DNA of 64,000 nucleotides from Heterobilharzia americana. Its lineage: Eukaryota; Platyhelminthes; Trematoda; Strigeidida; Schistosomatidae. The translations under genes were made by a program, and so were the position numbers. Under the pieces are notes generated by a model. That model saw nothing but the letters and a program-made list of their open reading frames with translations. It searched no databases and was not told the origin of the DNA. Shown piece by piece: positions 23,601 to 35,600 of the stretch (within the stretch, counting starts at the first letter, position 1; every line of letters starts with the position of its first letter). The stretch spans positions 43,619,491 through 43,683,490 of the forward strand of contig OX104130.1 of assembly GCA_944470555.2 (NCBI GenBank), read 5' to 3'.

Positions 23601-26600
23601 CTTGATAAATGAGAGTTGAGTTTTTCAGACGTATCACTAAACTTTGAAATACTCCTATTATCACTATTATATTATGTAGATATATTTTAAATAAACAAAC
23701 AGGTAAAAACCACTCACCATATGATTGCAGCCTTCGTTCTTTTCTATACACACATGACATGACGGACAGTCTTTAGTATGTGCTGTCATATAATTCGCTG
23801 TTCCTGAGTCATCTCGACATTTAACAAGCCAGTGCTTCAAAGTTGCACAACTAGTCGGAGCATGGTAGGCTTCTGAGCACATGAAACAAAATTCTGAATG
23901 ACAACGTTCACACCGGACACGACGTGCTTTCGGCTCTTCCAGTGAACAAATTAAAACAGGACAGTTAAAACCCACACAAAATCGTAGTGAAGGATGACTC
24001 TGCAAAAAAGTGTAATAACAGGAAATTTGTTGCTTCAAAAACTATTAAGGTGCATATAATACGATTGAATCATATTATGTATCGAAAGATGCGACAGATC
24101 TAGAAACGCCTGGTGTACCAAATACTAACGTGAATATCACACATATCTTTTAGTTGCAACATTAAAAATGCACCCAACTGAATCATTAGCTAAGAAGATT
24201 GGAATCTGTTGGTAGACATATAGCTGGTAAAATGTCGAATCAAATATAAAAGCCAGAGAAAAACACTTATCCGGGTCACGTTCAGCACCATCAGGCTGCT
24301 AGCTTGGTAGCAAAACGTCAGGTATATACGTCGTCAATTGTAGCTATTCCGCTGAAAACTTCTGAAACTTGGCCTCTCGAAGCTGAGGACATCATGCGAC
24401 TTTGAGTGTTAGATAATTGATCAGCGATTTTTTCACAAGATTACCGGAATTCTGTGGAAACCTGAAAGTAGTTCCGAGGTTAGGCGGTGCATGTTTGGGA
24501 GCAATGGAGGTCGTCATTCACTGGGGGAAACCACCTCAAAACGCGAATTAAGCGACTTTTGTTCGTCCTATGCATCTCACGCCAGTGACTTTCCTGCCGT
24601 CAACACTTTGCCAACTCTGACACTGGCTAGGAGAAGCAAAGAAGTGGTCAATGAAAAGATGCTGTGAAAAGTCAAGTCAGCATCTGTCGATACCTCAAAA
24701 ATCGAAGTGTGATGTCTGCGACACCAACAAACCAAAGTTTTCAGAAGAAACCATTATTATTGCTAATACCAACTTGGGATCTTAATGGAAACCAGACCCT
24801 CAGTAGCACGTCTCCTAGGTAATTAATCCGCTACAACAACAAACGCGCCTTCGAAACAGACATACAAACAACATTATTATCTAGCCTACGGGTTCCTACT
24901 GGAACGTAAGGCTTCAGCAGCACGTCTCCATTGCATTCTGTTCTCTGCAGTCTTTTCAACCTGGTTCCACGACTGCTAATAAGCTTTCATTTTTTCCTCG
25001 CACCATCTCCTCCATGTCATCCTCACCTCGGACGCCCAACTCGTCGTCTCCCCTTTGGATTCCACGCAACGGCCTGGCCTGACACGCGATGTCTCCGAAT
25101 GGTCTTCTCAGTGCATGCCCAATCAATCTCCACTTCCTTCTGCATATTTGTTGGGCGGTAGCTTCTCAGTTGCTTCGTTGCCAGCCAGCCAGAGTCCCTT
25201 GTTCCCTATTCTTTCCGGCCATCTGATCTTCACTATCGAGTGGGCGTAGGCCGCAGCTTTTGATGAATGCCTGTTGTTTGTTGGAAATCCCTTTCGTAAC
25301 GCGCCAAGTTTTTAAACCATATTGAAGCACTGATTTGATTAAATTTGGTGTTGAAAATCCGGATCTTGTTCACGCCTTATGCTGAGTGCAGAAGATCTCC
25401 ACACTGGTTTCAGATTAATGAAGGAAGGCCTGTCTTGTTTTTCCAATCCTGGCTTGGACGCCTTCATCTGTGCCGCCTGTAGTTGAAACAGTGCTGCCTA
25501 GGTAGGTGAAAGAGGCTACTTTCTTTAGGTTTCTCCTGTTGATGGTGATTGGTGCTTGTGGTTGTTGGTTGGGTACCTTCATCACCTCTGTCTTCTCTAC
25601 GTTCACTTGAAGTCCCGTCTTCACTGCCTCTTCTGTCAACTTGTTGGTTTCTGCATGTAGATCCTCGAGTTTGTGCGACATTAGACATAAATCATCGGTG
25701 AAATCCAAATCTTCTAGAGTCTTTTCACCAGTCCAGCGTATGCCCATCTTCTCATAGCTCCTCACAGTTTGCTGTATGATTCAGTCCAGTCCAGTCCAGT
25801 CAAGTCAAGTCAAGTCGATCACAATCAGGAAGATCATCGGTGATAGTAGGCGGCAGCCTCGTCTCACTCCTGTCTTCACTTCAAAGGCGTCACTGAGCTT
25901 TCCATTGTGAATCACCTGCCATGCAGCATCGTCATACAGCTATTGAATGAGGTTGATAAAGGTTTGTGGTATTCCGCAGTGTTGAGGCAGTTTCCAAATC
26001 AATTCTCGATCGACGTTATCGAAGGCTTTTTCAAAGTCAATGAAGTTGAGGTAGGGGGTTGACTGACATTCTATACTCTGTTCTATGATGATGCGTAGTG
26101 TTGCTATTTGGTCCGCACATGATTTGTGCTTCCTGAAGCCAGCGCCTCTTTTAATCTCTCCGGGATGAGCGGCTTAATATTTTGCTTGTTTTGGGTGGAC
26201 AGGAGCGTGATTCCGCACCAGTTCTTGCAAGGACTTAGGTCGCCCTTCTTCGCGAGTTTGACAAGGTAACCCATCTTCCAATCGCCAGGTACCTTCCCTT
26301 CCTTCCAGATCTTCTGCAATAGTGGTGTGAGCATGTCCGTTGTTGTCTCTGCGTCTGCTCTGAGTGCTTCTGGTGGGATTCCATCTGCTCCTGCTGCTTT
26401 CCCAGATTTCAGCAACTTTATGGCGTTCACGACTTCGACTTTTGTCGGAGGGCTTGTGTTCACTGGCAATTCTGTGGCTGCTGGTAATATTTCTGGACGA
26501 GTTGTAGGTGGTGGTGATGGTGGTGGAAGTCGATTCAAGAGTTTTTCGAAGTGGTCAGCCCATCGTTTCCTTTGTTTCTCCTCCTTGATGTTAACTAAGT

Positions 26601-29600
26601 TTCCTTCACTATCTTTCATTGGTTTCATCTGCATTGATCTCTTCCCAGATAGTAACCTAGTTATTTGATATAGTGTTGTCAGGTCTCTGTCCCTCCTACC
26701 TGCAGCTTAATCTGCTTAACTTGCCAGTGTGTCGTAAAAGTGTCTTTTGTCTTTCCGTGCACTCTTCTTCACTTCTTTTTCCAGTGTAGTGTTTCATAGG
26801 TTGTGTTCAGTTCCTCTTTTCGTTGTTCATCCCTGCACTGCACTGCACTGCACTGCACTGCACTGGTTCATCTTCTGCTTCACCATCTTCCTCTCCTTGC
26901 TCTATCAGCTTCCTTGTATCCGTGGAGATCCATTTGTTGTCTTGATTCTTCTTCCTTCCCAATACGGTTATGCAGGTTTCTTTCCACATCTCTTTCAAAC
27001 AGTTCCAGTGTTCTCCCATGCAGGTTTCTTCAGGGATGTTGCTTAATGTCTCCCATTTTTTCCTGATGACTGACGTGAAGAACTCCTTTGTAGCTTCGTC
27101 CTTCAGTTCACTTTCTGTTCTGGGTGTTCAACTTGAACTGTCGTCTATCATCACCAGCTCCTTTGAAGGCCTTCAGCTTGATTTTGAAGGTTCCTTGCAC
27201 TACATAGTGAGTGGTCTGAACCTACATCTGCTCCCCTTCTTGATCGGATCTTGTGTCCAGTAGGCTGACTGCATCTCCACTTTCTTCACACTAAGATGAA
27301 GTCGATCTGATTTTTAGTGTGTCCATCTGGTGAAATCCATGTCGCTCGCTTTGTGAGTATCCTTGTGCTTGTACACACTGCCTCCAATCATCAAATCATC
27401 AAATGCACAGAAGTCTCCAAACACTTCTCCATTCTCGTTCATCATTTCACCGAGCACTACTCGACCCATGATAAGTTCTCTTCCTGTGTTGTCTGCTCCC
27501 AGTTTCGCATTCATGTCATCCCACCCATTAGAATGGATTTCGATGTCACCACCTGGGGTCTGATTCCGTACTGATTGCAGTTGTCTACAAAATTCCTCCC
27601 CCTTCTCTTGATCTGCATTATTTGTAGGTACATACCGTAGCATTGTATGATTGTCACTTTCCTTTCTTTTGAGTTGAATCTTGCTGTCATCATCCTGGAG
27701 GAAATTGGTTCCCACTACATGACAACCTTCGATGCTCTTGGGGACATCATGATAGCCACTCCAAAACTCAGTGTGCTCGTGGTTGTCTTCCAGGTGACAA
27801 TATCGGAGTGGATGATTGACTCTCCAGTTGACAGTTTGGAGAGTCCACTTCCATTCCATCTACTTTCGCAGACTCCAAGCACTTCTTTCCCACACCTTCT
27901 CATCTCTTCGGCAATCTGGGCAGCCTTGCTAGCTTCAAATATTGTGCGGACATTTCGTGTTCCCATGTTTACTTTCGCTTTCATCGAGAGAAGACACATC
28001 GGTCAATTGGCTTCCCGAAGGCTTTCACCAACCGGCGTCATTCCGTCTCCTCGATTCCAGCAAGGAATAAGTTCATTTTTATTTTTTATATTTGCTTTGT
28101 GCTTTGAAGTTTCTTTAGCGATTCGATTGACTTTACGGCGTAGGATTGCTAGTTCTATGCGTAAACCTTCCCTCCTTATCCGGGCTTAGGACCGGCTAGT
28201 AACTAGTGAACTAGTTAACTCGGCGAGGTTCAATGAAATATATGGGATTTGAAGTTTCCAATTTTTATGGATTACCTAAGATTCATAGAAGTTATAATAC
28301 GTCACGTGGTCACTATCCAAAAGCCAAGTGGAACGACCCCGTCCTTCTTGCAGAACTATGGCCCTTCGCTCTATAAATGAATGGTGTTTCTGAGACGCAT
28401 ATATGTGAGCTGGGTGCGGTTGTTCACATGACTTCAACAGGTCCATGAGGCTTATCTGTGAAGTTCATCTTATGATGAGATTCAATGGATGGCATCGCAT
28501 GTCTAGCTGTTATAAGTATGTAGTTAAGTAACAGAACAGTGTGCAATAAAAACATAGATAAAGACAGTTCGCAACCTATAGCTAAAGGTTACTTAAAGCT
28601 TGTGGATTTTCGCAACCTCATCTGAACTTATTAACGCGGGAAAATTCATTCCAGCTGGCTCTGACTGCAATGAGTGGAAGCAGCTCAAACAAAAAATGAC
28701 CAAAAGTCTTCGTGATGATCGCAACCAGCGGTCAGTGGTGAGAGCGAGTGAGATGGAGAAGACATCAGCATCAGGTAGTACTAGTAAAATAATTTCGTTT
28801 GTGAGAGATAATGACAAGAATACAATAACGGTCAGTGAGACTGTTAACGAGAAGGATGGGTCTGTGGTAACTTCCTAAGACAGACGGTCACAATGCTGAT
28901 GGAACGCTGAAGAGCAGTTCGACTGGCTTACCTGTTAGGGGATGAGCATACTGCGCTACAATTAGAGCTGGTCCATTATGCAGTTGTGAGATATGGTTCC
29001 AGATAAAAAAAGATTTTAAAAGATTGTGTATTTTCACTGCAGATATCTTGGAAACACTGTTCCCGTATGCTGGGGTCACCGCGTGAGGAAAGACAAGGTT
29101 ACGTGGGCACTAAACAAGGAAGACAAGTCGTCGATGCGGTTGTGATACTTAACCAAATGAAGCAGCTTTGCAAAACACGTCAGAAAAAGATTCGTGAAGA
29201 GCAGTCCGGGTTTCGTTCAGGTTGTGGATGCATTGACCATGTGTTGTTTACCCTCTCTTCCAGAGGCTTGAACATCGCTAGACATATTGGAGACCAAAAA
29301 GCGTTGTGTTGCTTGACATTCGGACTACCTTGATTCTTTGTACAGAGCTGTACCCTGGAATTGTCTATTGGAGAGGGATGTGTCTGAGAGATTTATTAAC
29401 ATCGTGAAAGTGTTAAATAATAACACCTCAGGTAGAGTGACGGAGTACAAGCACCTGTCTCTATTGTTCCAAACCTGCAGTAGAGATAGGAAAGGTTTCC
29501 CGACTTCGCTATTCCTCTTAAGCTTGCCATGTATGACATTCTTGAGGCAGCTGTGAAGGTGCGTGATGGTGATGTAAATCTACTACCCGGAGAACGTCTG

Positions 29601-32600
29601 TTAGACCTTGAACATGCGGACGATATCGTCTTACTGTGCAGTAACACACAGGCTATTGAAATCGCACGTAATCAGTTGGCGATTAGTGTCCGTAACTATG
29701 GTATGTGCTTTGAACCGTCGAAGTGCAAATTACTTTTGCAAGATTGGTAGGAGCCTTTGCCTGCGCTCGCACTTGAAGGTGAGCGTTTGGAAGTAGTTGA
29801 AAAGTTCGTGTATCTGGGTAGTTGTGTGAGTGCTGGTGGAGGTGTGAGCGATGAAATTTCCATCTGTATATCTAAAGCCAGAGTGACATACGTCAATCTG
29901 GGCCACCTTTAGCGACGTCGCGGCGTTAGTCTGACTGTAAAAGGTCGGGTTTACAACTCTTTGGTGCGAGCAGTTCTGCTCTATGCCTGTGAAACCTGGC
30001 CTCTCCGAGCTGAGGATGTGCGACGACTGTGTTCGATCATTGTTGTTTCTGGATGGTTGCTGGTATGCAGTGCCAACACCATGTAGGTAATTCTGAGGTG
30101 CGATAGAGTGTGTTTGGACATGATGGAGATCGCTATCCAATAAGTGAAGTCATCTGGAAACATCGGCTTCGGTGGCTTGGACATGCATTACACATGTCGT
30201 CCCAACGGCTTCCATACTGTTCACTGTTTGCTAGCCCGGGGACTGGATGGAAGAAGCGGAGGGATGGTCAGTGTATGACGTGGCGCCATGAGATGAAGGA
30301 TAGTTGTATCGGGTTAGCATCTGTTGGTGCATCATGACTCCTGGGTGGGATCCGAAAGGTTACGCAACTCAGTGACTTGAGATGTTATCAGATATGGCTC
30401 AGAATCGAAACCAGTGGTGGGGTCGTGCTGTAGCTGCCTCTTATTTTCTGCTACTGAGAAGTAATGAATATTTTGTTTTGAATGTATCTTACTGGACTGC
30501 CCCTTTAATCATGCTATTCTTTTTGTTTTTCCTTCTTATTTATTCACTTCCAATCGTTTGTGTCTTCGATGTTATTATATATTTTTGTGTGGCGCATTTC
30601 TTGGTGCCCTTGATGTACCACGTTTGTTTCCTAATAAATTAAGATAAATTACGTGTCAGTACGCTAAATGAATAACCAGTCCAACCAACCCTACAATTAA
30701 GACAAGCTAACATACTGAAGAAAACCCGTTAAATATGAATTTAGAGAATTGCATTTAGAAGCCATAGAATAATAATATTTATGTCCTGAGCTCAGAAATG
30801 ACTTACTTCAACCATACGCTGAAACAATAAATTTAAATATTTGTCCTTTACAGGTGAATTCTTTAATAATGTTAGCAGAAAATCCTCTATGACTAGAACG
30901 TTACATCCAACCGACATACACTTAATATCAATACTTAAACCTTCTTCAATTTTTACTGTCAAATACGAACACCAACAATCCCGACAAAATCGATGACCAC
31001 ATGACAGACCGCATAATCCATTTATTCCATTACTACTTGAAAAATTATATTTTTTATCATGAGATTTATCTGACCAAACATCAAATACACTATTGGAAAT
31101 AGTAGAGGGATGAGATGAAGGCGGAGGAATAGTAATACCATAAGGAAAAGAAATCGAAGTCTTCGAACTCTCTTGTTTGAAGGGATTTGAACGGTCAGGC
31201 ATTTCCAGGTCTGATTCACTGAACAAATTCACTGGATTTTCCACCTTATAAGATGGAACTGAAAAACATATTTCACAACAGGAATCTAAAAAGTGAAAAA
31301 GGAATGACAGTATACGACTCGAGAAAAATTGGCATATATACAGTGATTTGTTTCTTTAGGAATAGCACATAACAGTGGAAAGACGAAAAAAAATAGCTGA
31401 ATGGCAAATTACTCATGAAAATTTTAGACACTGAACATTCAACAACAAAAAATTTAAAGCACGAAAAAAATATATCGAACACAGCGATATGGATTTCACC
31501 AGATGGACACACTAAAAATCAGATCGACTTCATCTTAGTGTGAAGAAAGTGGAGATGCAGTCAGCCTACTGGACACAAGATCCGATCAAGAAGGGGAGCA
31601 GATGTAGGTTCAGACCACTCACTATGTAGTGCAAGGAACCTTCAAAATCAAGCTGAAGGCCTTCAAAGGAGCTGGTGATGATAGACGACAGTTCAAGTTG
31701 AACACCCAGAACAGAAAGTGAACTGAAGGACGAAGCTACAAAGGAGTTCTTCACGTCAGTCATCAGGAAAAAATGGGAGACATTAAGCAACATCCCTGAA
31801 GAAACCTGCATGGGAGAACACTGGAACTGTTTGAAAGAGATGTGGAAAGAAACCTGCATAACCGTATTGGGAAGGAAGAAGAATCAAGACAACAAATGGA
31901 TCTCCACGGATACAAGGAAGCTGATAGAGCAAGGAGAGGAAGATGGTGAAGCAGAAGATGAACCAGTGCAGTGCAGGGATGAACAACGAAAAGAGGAACT
32001 GAACACAACCTATGAAACACTACACTGGAAAAAGAAGTGAAGAAGAGTGCACGGAAAGACAAAAGACACTTTTACGACACACTGGCAAGTTAAGCAGATT
32101 AAGCTGCAGGTAGGAGGGACAGAGACCTGACAACACTATATCAAATAACTAGGTTACTATCTGGGAAGAGATCAATGCAGATGAAACCAATGAAAGATAG
32201 TGAAGGAAACTTAGTTAACATCAAGGAGGAGAAACAAAGGAAACGATGGGCTGACCACTTCGAAAAACTCTTGAATCGACTTCCACCACCATCACCACCA
32301 CCTACAACTCGTCCAGAAATATTACCAGCAGCCACAGAATTGCCAGTGAACACAAGCCCTCCGACAAAAGTCGAAGTCGTGAACGCCATAAAGTTGCTGA
32401 AATCTGGGAAAGCAGCAGGAGCAGATGGAATCCCACCAGAAGCACTCAGAGCAGACGCAGAGACAACAACGGACATGCTCACACCACTATTGCAGAAGAT
32501 CTGGAAGGAAGGGAAGGTACCTGGCGATTGGAAGATGGGTTACCTTGTCAAACTCGCGAAGAAGGGCGACCTAAGTCCTTGCAAGAACTGGTGCGGAATC

Positions 32601-35600
32601 ACGCTCCTGTCCACCCAAAACAAGCAAAATATTAAGCCGCTCATCCCGGAGAGATTAAAAGAGGCGCTGGCTTCAGGAAGCACAAATCATGTGCGGACCA
32701 AATAGCAACACTACGCATCATCATAGAACAGAGTATAGAATGTCAGTCAACCCCCTACCTCAACTTCATTGACTTTGAAAAAGCCTTCGATAACGTCGAT
32801 CGAGAATTGATTTGGAAACTGCCTCAACACTGCGGAATACCACAAACCTTTATCAACCTCATTCAATAGCTGTATGACGATGCTGCATGGCAGGTGATTC
32901 ACAATGGAAAGCTCAGTGACGCCTTTGAAGTGAAGACAGGAGTGAGACGAGGCTGCCGCCTACTATCACCGATGATCTTCCTGATTGTGATCGACTTGAC
33001 TTGACTTGACTGGACTGGACTGGACTGAATCATACAGCAAACTGTGAGGAGCTATGAGAAGATGGGCATACGCTGGACTGGTGAAAAGACTCTAGAAGAT
33101 TTGGATTTCACCGATGATTTATGTCTAATGTCGCACAAACTCGAGGATCTACATGCAGAAACCAACAAGTTGACAGAAGAGGCAGTGAAGACGGGACTTC
33201 AAGTGAACGTAGAGAAGACAGAGGTGATGAAGGTACCCAACCAACAACCACAAGCACCAATCACCATCAACAGGAGAAACCTAAAGAAAGTAGCCTCTTT
33301 CACCTACCTAGGCAGCACTGTTTCAACTACAGGCGGCACAGATGAAGGCGTCCAAGCCAGGATTGGAAAAACAAGACAGGCCTTCCTTCATTAATCTGAA
33401 ACCAGTGTGGAGATCTTCTGCACTCAGCATAAGGCGTGAACAAGATCCGGATTTTCAACACCAAATTTAATCAAATCAGTGCTTCAATATGGTTTAAAAA
33501 CTTGGCGCGTTACGAAAGGGATTTCCAACAAACAACAGGCATTCATCAAAAGCTGCGGCCTACGCCCACTCGATAGTGAAGATCAGATGGCCGGAAAGAA
33601 TAGGGAACAAGGGACTCTGGCTGGCTGGCAACGAAGCAACTGAGAAGCTACCGCCCAACAAATATGCAGAAGGAAGTGGAGATTGATTGAGCGTACATTG
33701 AGAAGGCCGATTGGGGACATCGCGCGCCAGGTCCTCAAGGTGAACGCAGATGGGAAGCGAGGAGTTGGACGTCCGAGGATGACATGGAGGTGATCGTGTG
33801 AGGAAGAAACGAGAGCTTGTGGTCAGTCGTGACGACAGGTTGAAAAGATTATAGAGAACAGTGTGCAATGGAGACGTGCTGCTGAAGCCCTATGTTCGAT
33901 CAGGAACCCAATAATAACGAAAAACATCAAGCAACTATCGTAAGCCAAATATTTTAATCCAGTCGGTAAGCCAGTCGACTTCATAGTACAATACATATAC
34001 AGGTACAGTTGAGGAGAATCGGAGGATATTCCTGGCTCCTGATTTCGCATCTTCCGCTACTTACCAGCAAAGAACATCTGTAACCTTGAAGAAACTCCTG
34101 CTGTCTTAAATCCACATCGAAATTGCTAAGGATCATAATTTAAAATATTAATATTGAGCTCTTCGTAAAGAAAAGAATGGGGCATATTATCCGTTTGGTT
34201 ATTCGGAATACCTGTTAGCCATAGATACAACTAGTATCCTACCACTGACTGGAAATATGATGAGGGAATATATTGAAAAATGAAAGACATACACATAATA
34301 CAATAGTGATAGACATTTTTTGACATAAAGTAATGTGATTGTCCCGAACGAATACCTTTAAGAATCTACAGTAGGAATATATCGATACTACGGCTTCAAA
34401 CCAAGACAAGTCCATATTTATACTATACAAATATGAGATAAATTAAAGAACATGAAGTTCCAAGCAATTAGCTTTTAGAATGAATACAATGAGTAAACAA
34501 AATAGCTAACCTGAGGTGATTTTGGGGGGAGAGAGAAAATGAGCCACTCGGAAGTTCAGACTTTGAACTGTATGAACAGTGGCCATCACTGCTTGACTGT
34601 CACTGCAGCTGGGCTGTACGTTTAGGCCTGGTAAAATATTATGGTTAATAAGTGTGACCAGAGGATGGGTCAAAAACTTTTTCTTAACTGCCTCCACATC
34701 CCATTTGTTATTGTGTAGCAACAAACGTGCTATTGCTGGTGGTACCTAGAAGCAGCAAGCATAATTATCAGTTTTAAAAAACGTATTGGAAAAATAATAT
34801 TGCTGAGTCTTATACATTTAGTTCCTTTCATGAAGTTGAACTAGATTTTAATTAGCAGCGAACAGTCCTTGGTGGATTGAGTGACATGCTTACTGAAGAT
34901 CACAAAAACAATCAATAATTAAGTGCTATCTAAACAGACTAATAACCTTCTATGAATTAAGTTTTCTAATGACTACTACACTGATGAGATGGTTAAGTTT
35001 GCTCATTAAAATGTCATAGTTCAAGCAAACTCTCTGTAACACCTGTTTTTTAGGAACTAAACTACTTTTCTGGACAAAGTTTCTTTTGAGTCCTCATAAC
35101 TTTAACGTCAATCATACAAACTAGTCTGATGAGATTATCTCCATTTTTATTATCCCAGTTAGTCTGACTAATAACGGCTAACTCCAAGAAAACTTACTAC
35201 ATTACAAGTAGTACTATTTTATTACTATATTGTTTTGTTTAGTTTTCTGCCTACAAACAGATTTATTCACTTGGACTATTGGTATAAAAAATCTGCTTGC
35301 TAGACCTCAGGTTACTTTATGTTATTTCATCGATTATCTCATCAATTTTGTACCATATGACTTTAACCTGCTGATGTTACCCTTAACTGGTAGTAAATCG
35401 ATTAGTCCATATTTCCTGTCTTGGCTTTAACTAAATCGTGGGTAGCTAGGAGAGCTAACTAGTTAGCACACTCAAAGATAGTGTTACATCAGTGTTATTC
35501 TAACATATATCACAGGTTTCTAAGCATTAACCTTCAGCGCTTATTAGTATGTTGTGCTTTAATTCGGCAGTCAGGAACTTCATCGATTGGTGCTACGTTT

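Larger units (their letters stand above)
15677..23717 (-). other. ARIH2 intron 5, 8.0 kb
   Basis: It holds a hairpin-repeat fragment (16205-16345), a SINE-like repeat (16460-16720), an F2 copy (16795-19570) split by a foldback element (17557-17778), and RTE-like copy A (19757-23151). The stretches 15677-16204 and 23152-23717 show no gene. Confidence 0.85.
24000..30806 (-). other. ARIH2 intron 4, 6.8 kb
   Basis: It contains an F2 scrap (24290-24740), RTE-like copy B (24837-28231) and a larger decayed F2 copy (28600-30640). The 28232-28599 spacer shows nothing recognisable. Confidence 0.85.

Noticed and set aside
30807..31285. RING1 insertion as an unrecognised intron
   Set aside because: The only donor/acceptor-like pair I could see (AAG|GTGGAA with TTTTTCAAG) breaks the reading frame, and the stretch has no stop codon.
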